This document shows positions 26,094-35,284 of a stretch of 46,794 nucleotides of DNA, piece by piece; position 1 is the first letter of the stretch; every line of letters starts with the position of its first letter. The notes beneath the pieces were generated by a model. It did not search any database. It saw nothing but the letters and a program-made list of their open reading frames with translations, and had not been told where the DNA came from. Source of the DNA: Hyphomonadaceae bacterium (GTDB lineage Bacteria; Pseudomonadota; Alphaproteobacteria; Caulobacterales; Aquidulcibacteraceae); NCBI GenBank assembly GCA_016791385.1, contig JAEUMR010000059.1:1-46794 (forward strand), given 5' to 3'. The position numbers and the translations under genes are program-made.

Positions 26094-27386
26094 TCAGCGC
26101 CCGAACCGCACTGCTGGCTGCTCCACCGGCATCAGGTACGGCGCCTCGGTGGTGACATCGAGCGCCTGGATCGCTTTGAGCGCCGCTTCAACCGGCGCGC
26201 GCGCGCAGGCTTGCGTCGTCAGCACGATCGGCACCGCCGGCTCTTCGCCCGCGGGCATTTGCAGGAAGCTCTCGATCGAAATCTGCTCGTGCGCGAGCCG
26301 ATCCGAGATCGCCGCCACAACGCCGGGCCGGTCGATCACCATCAGGCGCACATAATAGCGGCCGCGTTCAGCCGGCGTCGCACGCGGCGGCGAGGCAAGC
26401 TGCGCCAGCGGACGCGCGAACGGATAGCCGGCGCGGCCTTCGGCGAGTTCGATCAAATCAGACGCCACCGACGCCGCCGTCGGTCCTTCGCCGGCGCCCC
26501 GGCCGATGAAGGTCAGCTGGCCCGCAGGCTCCGCATCGACGACCAGCGCGTTGAGCGAGCCGTTGACGTTCGCCAGCGGATGATCGAGCGCCAAGAGCGC
26601 CGGCCGCACATGCATCTCGACGCCCTGCTCGGTAAGCGCGCCCTTGGCGATCAGCTTGATGCGATAGCCGAGCTTGCCGGCCATCTGAATGTCCGTGCGC
26701 GAGACGCGCTCGATGCCCTCGATGCGCACGTGATCGTAATCGGGCAGCGTGCCGAAGGCGATGGCGGAGAGGATGGTCAGCTTGTGCGCTGCGTCGAAGC
26801 CGCCGACATCGGTGGTCGGATCGGCCTCCGCGTAGCCCAGGCGCTGCGCCTCGGCGAGCACGTCTGCAAACGAGCGCCCGCTCGCTTCCATCTCAGTGAG
26901 AATGTAATTGCAGGTGCCGTTAAGGATGCCGGTGACGGCGTGGGCGCGGCACCCGGCGACGGCCTCCTTCAGCGCCTTCACCATCGGCACGCCGCCGCCG
27001 ACAGCGGCCTCGAACAGTAGCTTGCCGCCATGCTTTTCGGACAATTGCGCCAACCGCGCGCCATGCAAGGCGAGCAGCGCCTTGTTCGCGGTCACGACAT
27101 GGGCGCCGCGCGACAATGCGGTTTCCACCGCCGCCTTCGCCGTCCCTTCGGCGCCGCCCATCAATTCCACGAAGATGTCGATGCTGGGATCGGCCGCCAG
27201 CGCCACCGGATCATCCACCCAGCGATAGGCGCTGAGATCAACGCCGCGCGAGCGCGTGCGGTCGCGCGCGGAAACCGCAACCAGGTCGAGCTTGTCGCAC
27301 AGGCGCGCGTGGCCGCCGGCGAACAGCTTCACCACGCCCGCGCCGACCGTGCCCAATCCGGCGATGCCCACCCGCAACTTGGCCAT
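26094..27386 (-). CDS. hom: Homoserine dehydrogenase
   Basis: Converts aspartate-semialdehyde to homoserine for threonine and methionine synthesis. 430 residues from the ATG at 27386 (GGAG 6 bases before), starting 2 bases after the aminotransferase stop. The NAD-binding VGIAGLGTVGAGVVKL is at the N-terminus; ANKALLALHG and the catalytic region NGTCNYILTEME, GYAEADPTTDVGGFDAAHKL follow. The C-terminal ~80 residues form an ACT domain (YYVRLMVIDRPGVVAAISDRL), so feedback control by an amino acid such as threonine is likely. The open frame runs on upstream, antiparallel to nothing useful. Confidence 0.96.
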   Translation of the reverse strand: MAKLRVGIAGLGTVGAGVVKLFAGGHARLCDKLDLVAVSARDRTRSRGVDLSAYRWVDDPVALAADPSIDIFVELMGGAEGTAKAAVETALSRGAHVVTANKALLALHGARLAQLSEKHGGKLLFEAAVGGGVPMVKALKEAVAGCRAHAVTGILNGTCNYILTEMEASGRSFADVLAEAQRLGYAEADPTTDVGGFDAAHKLTILSAIAFGTLPDYDHVRIEGIERVSRTDIQMAGKLGYRIKLIAKGALTEQGVEMHVRPALLALDHPLANVNGSLNALVVDAEPAGQLTFIGRGAGEGPTAASVASDLIELAEGRAGYPFARPLAQLASPPRATPAERGRYYVRLMVIDRPGVVAAISDRLAHEQISIESFLQMPAGEEPAVPIVLTTQACARAPVEAALKAIQALDVTTEAPYLMPVEQPAVRFGR

Positions 27387-27388
27387 AA

Positions 27389-28591
27389 CTACTCCGCAGC
27401 CGCCGGCGCGGCGTTCGATTGCAGGAACTTCTTCAAATTGCGCGCCGCCTGGCGGATGCGCTGTTCGTTCTCGACCAGCGCGATGCGCACATATTGGTCG
27501 CCGTACTCGCCAAAGCCTGCGCCCGGCGCGACGGCGATCTCGGCGCCCTCCATCACGCGCTTGGCGAACTCGACCGAGCCCAGATGCTTGAATTGGTCCG
27601 GCAACTCGGCCCAGACGAACATCGACGCGGTCGGCTTCGGCAGCGTCCAGCCTGCTTTGCCGAAGCTCTCCAGCAGCACGTCGCGGCGCTGCTTGTAGGT
27701 TTGACGCATCTCTTCGACGCAATCCTGCGGCCCGTTCAAGGCCGCCGCCGCCGCCACCTGGATCGGCGTGTAGGCGCCGTAATCGAGATAGGATTTCACC
27801 CGCGCCAGCGCGCCGATCAGCCGCTCGTTGCCGAGCGCAAAACCAACGCGGAAACCAGCCATCGAATAGGTCTTCGACAGCGTGTTCACTTCCACGGCGA
27901 CATCGAGCGCGCCCGGCACTTGCAGCACCGATGGCGGCGGCTGCCCCTCGAAATAGATTTCCGAGTAGGCCATGTCGGAGAGCAGGAACATGTCGTGCTT
28001 CTTCGCCAGCGCGACAGCGTCCTTGTAGAAGTCGAGTTCGACCGTCTGCGCAGTCGGGTTGGCCGGGTAGCACACCACCATCGCGATTGGCGGGGGCACC
28101 GAATGGCGCACGGCGCGGTCGATGCCGCGCAGATATTGCTCCGGCGTATGCGCCTCGATCGACCGGATCACGCCGCCGGCCATAATGAAGCCGAAAGCGT
28201 GGATCGGATACGATGGGTTCGGCGAGATGATCACATCACCCGGCGCCGTGATCGCTTGCGCCAGATTGGCGAAGCCTTCCTTGGAGCCGAGCGTTGAAAC
28301 GATCTGCGTGTCCGGATTGAGCTTCACGCCAAAGCGCCGCTCGTAATAGCCGGCCATCGCGCGGCGCAGGCCGGGAATGCCGCGTGAAGCCGAATAGCGA
28401 TTGCTGCGCGGCTTCACCGCCGTCTCGCAAAGCTTGTCGACGATGTGCTTGGGCACCGGCAAATCCGGATTGCCCATGCCGAAATCGATGATGTCAACGC
28501 CCTGCCCGCGCAGGCGCGCCTTCAACTTGTTCACCTCCTCGAAGACATACGGAGGCAGACGGCGAATCTTGTGAAACTCGTTTTTGGACAC
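27389..28591 (-). CDS. Class I/II aminotransferase (AlaC / LL-DAP aminotransferase-like)
   Basis: PLP-dependent aminotransferase, 400 residues from a GTG at 28591 (VSKNEFHKIRRLPPYVFEEV, the typical family start); no strong ribosome site precedes it. Visible features are DIIDFGMGNPDLP, the NPSYPIHAFGFIMAG segment, VCYPANPTAQTVELDFY, and the PLP-binding Lys in NTLSKTYSMAGFRVGFALGN. Members of this group are annotated as alanine aminotransferase AlaC or LL-diaminopimelate aminotransferase. Its 2-base spacing to hom suggests an operon for aspartate-family or alanine metabolism. Confidence 0.9.
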   Translation of the reverse strand: MSKNEFHKIRRLPPYVFEEVNKLKARLRGQGVDIIDFGMGNPDLPVPKHIVDKLCETAVKPRSNRYSASRGIPGLRRAMAGYYERRFGVKLNPDTQIVSTLGSKEGFANLAQAITAPGDVIISPNPSYPIHAFGFIMAGGVIRSIEAHTPEQYLRGIDRAVRHSVPPPIAMVVCYPANPTAQTVELDFYKDAVALAKKHDMFLLSDMAYSEIYFEGQPPPSVLQVPGALDVAVEVNTLSKTYSMAGFRVGFALGNERLIGALARVKSYLDYGAYTPIQVAAAAALNGPQDCVEEMRQTYKQRRDVLLESFGKAGWTLPKPTASMFVWAELPDQFKHLGSVEFAKRVMEGAEIAVAPGAGFGEYGDQYVRIALVENEQRIRQAARNLKKFLQSNAAPAAAE

Positions 28592-28619
28592 GCTGGGAGG
28601 CTCTGGCGCGTTAGGTGGT

Positions 28620-28925
28620 TTAGTTGGGTTCGTGCGACTGGCGCGCCTGCTCAAGATCCTGGCGCGCGTCTTCAAGGAAGACGGCCGGGTCTTGTTGCGG
28701 CTGCGCCGGCTCGGAGCGCGGGTTAGCCCGCATCTCACGGCCCGCTGCGAGCACCTCGGCTTCGACCTGCGCCCAATACTGAGGGTCAGTAATGGCGTCG
28801 GTCTCGCGCGGCACCGAGGTCAGCGCCGGGAAACTCCCATCAGCCCGCGCGGTGGCGCCGTTATCCGCGCTGGCGCAGCCGGCTGCGCCGGCGACGAGAA
28901 GAGCGAGGATGAGGGCTGCGCGCAT
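28620..28925 (-). CDS. Small putative lipoprotein
   Basis: 101 residues: basic-free short start MRAALILALLVAGAAGC with a lipobox-type Cys at 17, then a soluble polar region rich in Ala, Glu, Gln and Asp with a predicted helix (DPQYWAQVEAEVLAAGREM) and a Gln/Arg/Pro C-terminus. AAGAAG lies about 6 bases before the ATG. The frame is open far upstream, but that part overlaps phaC in antisense and is a shadow. No family recognised. It is divergent from phaC with 111 bases between starts. Confidence 0.7.
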   Translation of the reverse strand: MRAALILALLVAGAAGCASADNGATARADGSFPALTSVPRETDAITDPQYWAQVEAEVLAAGREMRANPRSEPAQPQQDPAVFLEDARQDLEQARQSHEPN

Positions 28926-29036
28926 CTGGACTTCTTTCCCGGGCCGGATTCTGGCCCCATCTGGCACCTTAGGCCAGACCCCGCCTTTGCGCCACCGCTC
29001 GAAGCGGCATAACCAAGAGGGGACAGGGAGAGCGAC

Positions 29037-31097
29037 ATGTCCGAAGCCGCCGCAGAAGCGCCAACGGCCAAACGCAGCAAGGTCCGGCGCGAGAAGCGCA
29101 AGGCCAAGCGCGCCGCCCGGCGCGAGCGCGAAGCCAATGAGGCCACGTCCGCGGCGGCGGCCGAACCCGCTGACGCTGCGCCAAGCCCTGTCAAACCGGC
29201 GCGTGCGGCCAAGCCCAAGCCCGAGCCCGCCAAAGCCGAGCCGCCTAAGCCCGAGGCCAAGCCACAACCGGCGGCTGCCCCCTCGCCTGCGCCGCTCAAC
29301 GAACTGATCATGACGCAGACGGCCGAGAGCCTGTCGCAGCTTTCCGCCAACCTCGCTTCGGCGATGACGCGCGCCAACCAGGTGTTCTCCACAGCCTTCC
29401 TCGAGCAGTCGAAAGATCCGATGGCTTGGGCCCCCGATCCGCTCGGCGTGCAGCCAGCGCTCAACGAAGTATGGGCGCGCCTGGCGCTGCAGCCGCAGAC
29501 GCTGCGCGACGCGCACGCCCAGCTCTGGCAACGCTACGGAGAAATCTGGCAGCGCCACGCCGCCCAGATCATGACCGGCGAATCCCCGCGCGACGAAGCC
29601 GCGCGCGACAAGCGCTTCCGCGATCCCGAATGGCGCTCCAACCCCGCCTTCTCGCTGCTGCGCGACACCTATCTCGCCACCGCCGACTTCATCACCAGCC
29701 TGGTCGACAAAGCGGAAGGCGTCAGCGAGGAGGACAGGCGCAAGGCCGCGTTCTTCATCAAGCAGGCCGTCGACGCCGCCTCGCCGTCAAACTTCCTGAT
29801 GACCAATCCCGCGGCGCTGCGCACGCTGCTGCAAACGCACGGCGAAAGCCTCAAGCGCGGGGTCGATCAACTCGCCGAAGATTTGAAGCGCGGCCGCGGC
29901 ACGCTGGCGATTTCGCAGACCGATCTGGACGCGTTCAAGGTTGGCGTGAATGTCGCCACCACGCCCGGCAAAGTGATTTTCCGCAACCGCGTGTTCGAAC
30001 TGCTGCAATACACGCCGACAACAGAGAGCGTGCATAAGGTCCCGCTGCTGATCTTCCCGCCGTGGATCAACAAATTCTACATCCTCGACCTGCAGCCGAA
30101 GAACTCGATGATCAAATGGCTGGTCGATCGCGGCCACACCGTTTTTCTCGTCTCGTGGGTCAACCCCGACGAGGACATGTCGGAAGCGACGTTCGAGGAT
30201 TACATGCGCGAGGGCGTCTACGCCGCCGTGCAAGCGGTGCAGGACGCCACCGGCGAGGCGCACGTCAACGCGGTCGGCTATTGCATCGGCGGCACGCTGC
30301 TCGCGGCAACGCTCGCGCACATGGCCAAAACCGGCGATGCACGCGTGCAGAGCGCCACCTTCTTCGCCAGCCAATCCGACTTCACTTTCGCCGGCGACCT
30401 CAAAGTCTTCACCGACGAAGCGGGGCTGAAATATCTCGAAGACAAGATGAGCGCCGCCGGCGGCGTGCTCGACGCCAACACCATGGCCGCGACCTTCAAC
30501 TCGCTGCGCGCCAACGACCTCGTCTGGAATTACGTGGTCGACAATTATTATCTCGGCAAAGAGCCCCCGCCGTTCGACCTGCTCTATTGGAACGCCGATC
30601 AGACGCGCATGCCGAAGGCCCTGCACCTTTTCTATCTGCGTAATTTCTACAAGGATAACGCGCTCGCCGCCGGCAACATGACGCTACTGGGCGAAAAACT
30701 GTCGCTGCACGACGTGACAATTCCAGTCTTCATGCAATCCTCGCGCGAAGATCACATCGCGCCCTGCGCCAGCGTGCACAAGAGCGCCACGGAGTTCGGC
30801 GGCCCGGTCGAGTTCATCGTCGCCGGTTCAGGCCATATCGCCGGCGTGATCAATCACCCGGACGCCAACAAGTACCAGTTCTGGTCGGCCGAGAAGCTCG
30901 ATGACGGCGTTGAGGCCTGGTTCAAACACGCGCACGAAACCAAAGGCTCGTGGTGGCCGCATTGGGACGCCTGGCTGAAGAAAATCTCCGGCCCCGACGT
31001 CCCTGCCCGCATCCCTGGCGAGGGCAAACTCAAACCACTCGGCGACGCGCCCGGCGAATACGTGAAGGTGCGTTCGGATTCCGCGTCCGACGCGTAG
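29037..31097 (+). CDS. phaC: Class I poly(3-hydroxyalkanoate) synthase
   Basis: Polymerises (R)-3-hydroxyacyl-CoA into PHA storage polyester on granules. 686 residues, about 90-100 more than typical class I enzymes. The lipase-like box G-Y-C416-I-G-G carries the catalytic Cys; Asp 572 in SREDHIAP and His 600 in GSGHIAGVINHP complete the triad; the N-terminal domain contains the TPGKVIFRNRVFELLQYTP segment. The extra N-terminus (1-90) is Lys/Arg/Ala-rich then Pro/Glu/Lys-rich, like a histone-like or phasin-binding tail. GGGAG precedes the ATG. It stands alone; phaA, phaB and phasin genes are not in the window. Confidence 0.95.
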   Translation: MSEAAAEAPTAKRSKVRREKRKAKRAARREREANEATSAAAAEPADAAPSPVKPARAAKPKPEPAKAEPPKPEAKPQPAAAPSPAPLNELIMTQTAESLSQLSANLASAMTRANQVFSTAFLEQSKDPMAWAPDPLGVQPALNEVWARLALQPQTLRDAHAQLWQRYGEIWQRHAAQIMTGESPRDEAARDKRFRDPEWRSNPAFSLLRDTYLATADFITSLVDKAEGVSEEDRRKAAFFIKQAVDAASPSNFLMTNPAALRTLLQTHGESLKRGVDQLAEDLKRGRGTLAISQTDLDAFKVGVNVATTPGKVIFRNRVFELLQYTPTTESVHKVPLLIFPPWINKFYILDLQPKNSMIKWLVDRGHTVFLVSWVNPDEDMSEATFEDYMREGVYAAVQAVQDATGEAHVNAVGYCIGGTLLAATLAHMAKTGDARVQSATFFASQSDFTFAGDLKVFTDEAGLKYLEDKMSAAGGVLDANTMAATFNSLRANDLVWNYVVDNYYLGKEPPPFDLLYWNADQTRMPKALHLFYLRNFYKDNALAAGNMTLLGEKLSLHDVTIPVFMQSSREDHIAPCASVHKSATEFGGPVEFIVAGSGHIAGVINHPDANKYQFWSAEKLDDGVEAWFKHAHETKGSWWPHWDAWLKKISGPDVPARIPGEGKLKPLGDAPGEYVKVRSDSASDA

Positions 31098-31785
31098 CGC
31101 TATCCGGTTGGATTGGATTGAAAACGTGAGCTGCATCAACGCTGCACGCGTTGAGCGCAGCGATTCAATCCGACACCTGCCAAACCATGCGAAGATGGCT
31201 CGTCTTCTGCAGGGAGGTTGTCGGTACCAACGCCAAACAGCGCAGAAGACGCGGATTGAACGTGAAGGAGAGTGAAAGCGGCGACGCCCGATCACTCCAG
31301 TTTCGAGGAGGATGAAACTCGAAAGCACCGGCGGGAAAGTGCAACACAGAGTCATCCCGGGCTCGCGCAGCGAGAACCCGGGACCCAGGAGCAAACGCGC
31401 GACCTGTGACCCCCTGGGTCCCGGACAGCGCTGCGCGCTTCCGGGATGACTCGGAGCTGCACCGTTGGCCCCCGCCGCACGCCGACCGGGAACGTCGAGC
31501 ACGGCGCTAAGTCCATGGTCCGGACCCCCAGCGTTTGCGGAGATCGCACGCGAAGCGGCAACGCGACGATCAGCTACACCAACCGTCCGTGAAGACGCAT
31601 GGCCCTCCGGCATGACCGCAACGCCTCAGGCTCGCGCCGGACGCTAAACAATCCGCGCGAGGGCGCGCTTCGGCACAACCCCACGCACTACATCCTTGAG
31701 CGCTCCGCCGGAGCGCGCCCCGCGCTCCCATCGGGAGCAGAATAAAGAGCAAACCCGGAAGCGCCGCGCGCTGTCCGGCGCCAAC
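31098..31785. repeat. Non-coding stretch with nested inverted repeats
   Basis: 688 bases with no convincing gene. Inverted repeats visible: GGATTGAA (31115-31122) with TTCAATCC (31164-31171); GCAGAAGACG joined to CGGATTGAA (31242-31260) complementary to CGTCTTCTGC (31201-31210) and TTCAATCCG (31164-31172); an outer pair AGTCATCCCGG (31350-31360) and CCGGGATGACT (31441-31451) enclosing GGGACCCAGG (31380-31389) and CCTGGGTCCC (31413-31422); and a GCGCTCC/GGAGCGC hairpin near 31700-31716. The 31350-31451 unit resembles the extragenic palindromes common in alphaproteobacteria. Open frames here are low-complexity shadows. Confidence 0.75.
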
Positions 31786-32730
31786 TCACGTCAATCCGGC
31801 GCTCTCTTCGAGCCCGAGCATGATGTTGAGGTTCTGCACCGCAGCCCCGCTCGCGCCCTTGCCGAGATTGTCGAGCAACGCCACCAGGCGCGCCTCATCA
31901 TCGTGGCCGAACACGAACAGCTTCATCTGGTTGGTGTCGTTGAGACCTTCCGGCGCCAGCGTCTTCAGCGCAGCGGCCTCTTCGAGCGAAGCCACGCTGA
32001 CAAAACGTTCGCCCGCATACGCGTTCGCCAACGCATCCTGCACGTCGCTCAGCTTCGGCTTGCCCGGCAACGCCGACAGCGGCAGCGGCACTTCGACGAT
32101 CATGCCCTTGTAGTAGCGCCCGACACTCGGCTGAAAAATCGGCGCGCGCGCGAGCCCGGCATAGAGCGTCATCTCCGGCACATGCTTGTGCTTCTGCGCC
32201 ATCGCATAAATGCGATACGGCGCGCGCGTGTAGCTCGGATCGGCTTCGTTCTCGAACTCGGCGATCATCGCCTTGCCGCCGCCGGAATAGCCGCTGACGG
32301 CGTTGACGCTGAGGGGCCAGGCGCGCGGAACGACCCCCGCTTCCACCAGCGGCCGCACCAGGCCGATGAAGCCGGTTGGATAGCAGCCCGGATTGGCGAC
32401 GCGTTTCGACGCCGCGATGTTGGCGCGCTGCGCGCGGCTCATCTCGGCGAAGCCATAGGCCCAATCGGGCGCGACCCGATGGGCGGTCGAGGCGTCGATC
32501 ACCTTGACCCGATCGTGCTCGATCATCGCCACGGCTTTCTTCGCCGCCTCATCGGGCAAGCACAGGATCACCGCGTCGGCGCTGTTCAGCAGGCGGCGGC
32601 GCTCATCGGCATCCTTGCGTTTATCCGCCTCGATCGAAACCAGCGTAAGATCGGCGCGATGCTCCAGCCGCTCGCGAATTTGCAGACCCGTCGTGCCCGC
32701 TTCGCCGTCAATGAAAACCGTAGGCGCCAT
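31786..32730 (-). CDS. argC: N-acetyl-gamma-glutamyl-phosphate reductase (type 2)
   Basis: NADPH-dependent reductase of arginine synthesis, 314 residues from the ATG at 32730 (GGAG 7-8 bases upstream). The N-terminus APTVFIDGEAGTTGLQI is the short Rossmann start of type 2 ArgC (AGTC subfamily), and the length fits that group rather than the ~340-350 residue type 1. The catalytic Cys lies in VANPGCYPTGFIGLVRPL, followed by SVNAVSGYSGGGK. A strong terminator separates it from rpsI, so it likely has its own promoter or receives limited read-through. Confidence 0.95.
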   Translation of the reverse strand: MAPTVFIDGEAGTTGLQIRERLEHRADLTLVSIEADKRKDADERRRLLNSADAVILCLPDEAAKKAVAMIEHDRVKVIDASTAHRVAPDWAYGFAEMSRAQRANIAASKRVANPGCYPTGFIGLVRPLVEAGVVPRAWPLSVNAVSGYSGGGKAMIAEFENEADPSYTRAPYRIYAMAQKHKHVPEMTLYAGLARAPIFQPSVGRYYKGMIVEVPLPLSALPGKPKLSDVQDALANAYAGERFVSVASLEEAAALKTLAPEGLNDTNQMKLFVFGHDDEARLVALLDNLGKGASGAAVQNLNIMLGLEESAGLT

Positions 32731-32740
32731 GCGACGCTCC

Positions 32741-32778
32741 AAAACAAAACGGGCGCTTCCCGTGAGAGAAGCGCCCGC
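32741..32778 (-). terminator. Intrinsic terminator after rpsI
   Basis: On the minus strand GGGCGCTTC and GAAGCGCCC form a nearly perfect GC-rich stem around a short loop, followed by GTTTTGTTTT (32750-32741). It lies about 20 bases after the rpsI stop and just before argC, the clearest Rho-independent terminator in the window. Confidence 0.9.
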
Positions 32779-32799
32779 CAAACCAGAAATGAAATGCGG

Positions 32800-33294
32800 T
32801 TAGCGCTTCGAGAACTGGAAGCTGCGGCGCGCCTTGGCGCGGCCGTACTTTTTACGCTCGACCACGCGGCTGTCGCGCGTCAGGAAGCCCGCGTGCTTCA
32901 GCGCCGGACGCAAGCCCGGTTCGTAATCGGCGAGCGCCTTGGAGATGCCGTGGCGCACCGCGCCGGCTTGGCCCGAGAGGCCCGAACCAACGACGGTGAC
33001 GAACACGTCGAACTCGCCTTCGCGTTCGGTGACCTTGAACGGCTGGTTGATCATCATGCGCAGGACCGGGCGCGCGAAATACGCATCGCTGGTCTTGCCG
33101 TTAATGGTGATCTGGCCCTTGCCGGGCTTCACCCAAACGCGCGCGACAGCGTTCTTGCGCTTGCCGGTGGCGTAGGCGCGGCCGAATTGATCGACCTTGC
33201 GTTCGCGCGGTTGGGCGATGTGTTCGGTGCCGGCGCCCTTGGGAACGCCCGCGATCTGGCCGAGAGACTCAAAGCCTTGCTGAATGTCGCTCAT
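32800..33294 (-). CDS. rpsI: 30S ribosomal protein S9 (uS9)
   Basis: Small-subunit head protein whose C-terminal tail reaches the P-site tRNA. 164 residues, longer than the ~130 of E. coli because of an N-terminal ~35-residue extension usual in alphaproteobacteria. Core motifs are [43 protein letters not shown], and a C-terminus of [19 protein letters not shown], which ends in the conserved Ser-Lys-Arg. It starts 2 bases after the rplM stop, as the standard rplM-rpsI operon. Confidence 0.98.
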   Translation of the reverse strand: MSDIQQGFESLGQIAGVPKGAGTEHIAQPRERKVDQFGRAYATGKRKNAVARVWVKPGKGQITINGKTSDAYFARPVLRMMINQPFKVTEREGEFDVFVTVVGSGLSGQAGAVRHGISKALADYEPGLRPALKHAGFLTRDSRVVERKKYGRAKARRSFQFSKR

Positions 33295-33296
33295 GA

Positions 33297-33773
33297 TCAG
33301 CCGATCCTCGAGTTCTTGCGGTTCTTGGACTTGAAATCGATGGTGACGGGGTTCTGCGCCGCGTGCGGATGCTCAGCGCCCGCATATACGCGCAGCTTCG
33401 ACAGCTGCTTGCGCGCCAGCGGGCTTTCCTTCGGCATCATGCGCTCGACCGCCTTCTCCAGCACGCGCTCAGGATGCTTGCCCACGAGCACCTTGCCCGC
33501 GACGCGCTCCTTGATGCCGCCCGGGTGGCCGGTGTGGCGGTAATAGACCTTGTCGGTCATTTTGTTGCCGGTCAGCGCCACCTTCTCGGCGTTGATCACG
33601 ACGACATGGTCGCCAGTGTCGACGTGGGGCGTGAAATCGGCGCGATGCTTGCCGCGAAGGCGCAGCGCGATGAACGAAGCGAGGCGGCCGACCACAACGC
33701 CTTCGGCGTCCACAACGATCCAGCCGTTGGTGACTTCCGAGGCCTTGGCCGAGCGCGTCGAAATAGTGCGCAT
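33297..33773 (-). CDS. rplM: 50S ribosomal protein L13 (uL13)
   Basis: Large-subunit assembly protein, 158 residues. Signature segments: [38 protein letters not shown] near the start, [29 protein letters not shown], and [33 protein letters not shown] stands about 9 bases before the ATG. It heads the rplM-rpsI operon behind a likely housekeeping promoter at 33804-33832. Confidence 0.98.
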   Translation of the reverse strand: MRTISTRSAKASEVTNGWIVVDAEGVVVGRLASFIALRLRGKHRADFTPHVDTGDHVVVINAEKVALTGNKMTDKVYYRHTGHPGGIKERVAGKVLVGKHPERVLEKAVERMMPKESPLARKQLSKLRVYAGAEHPHAAQNPVTIDFKSKNRKNSRIG

Positions 33774-33803
33774 GGGTATTGGTCCTGACGAAACGAAGGC
33801 GCG

Positions 33804-33832
33804 CGTTTATTGCAGCGCGCAAATTGCGTCAA
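33804..33832 (-). promoter_or_regulatory. rplM: Candidate sigma-70-type promoter of rplM-rpsI
   Basis: On the minus strand TTGACG (33832-33827) is followed after 17 bases by TAAACG (33809-33804), in an AT-richer patch about 30 bases before the rplM ATG; ATAAAC with a 16-base spacer is an alternative -10. The -35 matches the consensus well, the -10 moderately. The resulting leader would be about 20-25 bases. Confidence 0.55.
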
Positions 33833-33897
33833 GAGATTATGTTTTTGACTTGTATATCAATCACTTATCAGTGTGGTATTATAATACGCTTGCACCA

Positions 33898-34923
33898 TTA
33901 CCGCCATGCCGCTCTGGCCGCGACCAGCGCCACACACCAGAGCGCCACTGCCCCGGCCTGGTGAATGAGGCTGAGGCTCAGCGGCGAGGCCGAGATCACG
34001 GTCAAAACGCCAAGCGTCGCCTGCACAAGGGCGACGGCCCCCAGGGCTGCCGCGGCCCAGCGCGCCGGGCCCTGGCCGCGAATGAGCCCCGCCAACGCAA
34101 GACCCAAGGCGGAGAGCGCGACCAGATAGCCGGTGGTCCGGTGCAGCAGGTGCTGGGTGGCGTGATCCTCAGTGAAGTTGGAGAGGAAATGCTCCTGGCC
34201 GAACGCGGTAGCCGGGATCCACTCCCCGCCGATGGTGGGCCAGTCGGCGTAGGCCGCCCCGCCGCGCGAACCCGCCAGCAACGCGCCCAGCATCACCTGC
34301 ACGAACACCAGCCCCATCAGGGCGAACGGCGTCCATTTCGGCAGCCCGAGCTTGGAGGATTTGGCCGGCCACACGAACGCGCCGAGCGCGGTCCACAGCG
34401 CGATGGCGAGGATGATGAAGGCGATGGCGAGGTGAATGGCGAGGCGGAACGGGCTGACATCGAGCCGGTCGAACAGGCCGCTCGTCACCATCCACCAGCC
34501 GACAAAACCCTGCAGTCCGCCCAAAGCGAACAGCAGCGTCGTCACGCGGAAACGTCCGCGCAGACGGCCGGTGAACAGGAAGAAGAAGAAGCCCAGCGCG
34601 AAGACGAGACCGATCATCTTGCCGAGGAAGCGATGACCCCATTCCCACCAATAGATGTACTGGAATTGGGCAAGGCTCATGCCTTCGTTCTGGCTCTGAT
34701 ATTCCATCGTGCGCTGGTAGAGCGCGAATTCTTCGCTCCAGCGCTGCGCGGTCAGCGGCGGGGTGAGGCCCTTCTCCAGGTTCCATTCGGTGATGGAGAG
34801 GCCGCTATCGGTCAGGCGCGTTGCGCCGCCGACGAGGATCATCGCCACCACCAGCACGCATACCAGCAGCAGCCAGCGCCCAACCCACGGCGCGCGCGGC
34901 GGCCAAATGTCGTCATGCGTCAT
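33898..34923 (-). CDS. ctaA: Heme A synthase (COX15/CtaA)
   Basis: Converts heme O to heme A for cytochrome aa3 oxidase; integral membrane protein of 341 residues from the ATG at 34923 (GAAGGGAACC some 10 bases upstream; an Arg-rich frame extension is ignored). The alphaproteobacterial/mitochondrial type is recognised by GGATRLTDSGLSITEW right after the first membrane helix, HRFLGKMIG in the second heme-His region, and QHLLHRTTGYL and SLIHQAGAVALW later, giving the paired heme His residues. About eight membrane helices are visible. It is divergent from the DUF2842 gene. Confidence 0.95.
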   Translation of the reverse strand: MTHDDIWPPRAPWVGRWLLLVCVLVVAMILVGGATRLTDSGLSITEWNLEKGLTPPLTAQRWSEEFALYQRTMEYQSQNEGMSLAQFQYIYWWEWGHRFLGKMIGLVFALGFFFFLFTGRLRGRFRVTTLLFALGGLQGFVGWWMVTSGLFDRLDVSPFRLAIHLAIAFIILAIALWTALGAFVWPAKSSKLGLPKWTPFALMGLVFVQVMLGALLAGSRGGAAYADWPTIGGEWIPATAFGQEHFLSNFTEDHATQHLLHRTTGYLVALSALGLALAGLIRGQGPARWAAAALGAVALVQATLGVLTVISASPLSLSLIHQAGAVALWCVALVAARAAWR

Positions 34924-35006
34924 GCTTGCCGGTTCCCTTCGCCGTTTCCATAGAACCGGCCAAGATTGACTGAAACGCGGCGCGCCGCCGCGCGGGAGCG
35001 CTAGCC

Positions 35007-35210
35007 ATGCAGATGCGGACACGCAAGGCCGTCGGCTGTTTCGCGCTGTTGGCGTACTTGGCCGTCTACGCCGCCTTCGCCGCCACGATCGGCTCAGCGC
35101 TCATCCCGGTGCTGCCATTCTGGGCCGAACTCGTGTTCTACGCCCTCGCCGGCATGATCTGGATCGTCCCGCTGAAGCCGTTGTTCGGCTGGATGAACCG
35201 CGGCGCATAA
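35007..35210 (+). CDS. DUF2842 small membrane protein
   Basis: 67 residues (starting ATG 35007, or an ATG two codons later at 35013): basic MQMRTRKA, then two membrane helices (about 11-35 and 39-60) separated by a short Pro-containing turn, ending PLKPLFGWMNRGA. The layout and the LVFYALAGMIWIVPLKPL block fit DUF2842, a small inner-membrane family restricted largely to alphaproteobacteria and without known function. GGGAG precedes the start. It shares an 83-base divergent intergenic region with ctaA, a link that may reflect a role around respiration. Confidence 0.8.
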   Translation: MQMRTRKAVGCFALLAYLAVYAAFAATIGSALIPVLPFWAELVFYALAGMIWIVPLKPLFGWMNRGA

Positions 35211-35284
35211 GCAAAGCGCCTGCATTGCAGCGGCGGCCCCGCGAGGCTAAGACACCGCTCCTTCGCCTCCGGGCGAGGCCGGTA

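Noticed and set aside
31696-33543. 615-codon plus-strand frame
   Set aside because: Antisense to argC, rpsI and rplM; composition is a shadow.
33876-33887. GTATTATAATAC as a promoter -10
   Set aside because: It is a perfect palindrome containing TATAAT on both strands, but no -35 is at proper distance; the TTGACG/TAAACG pair nearer rplM is better.
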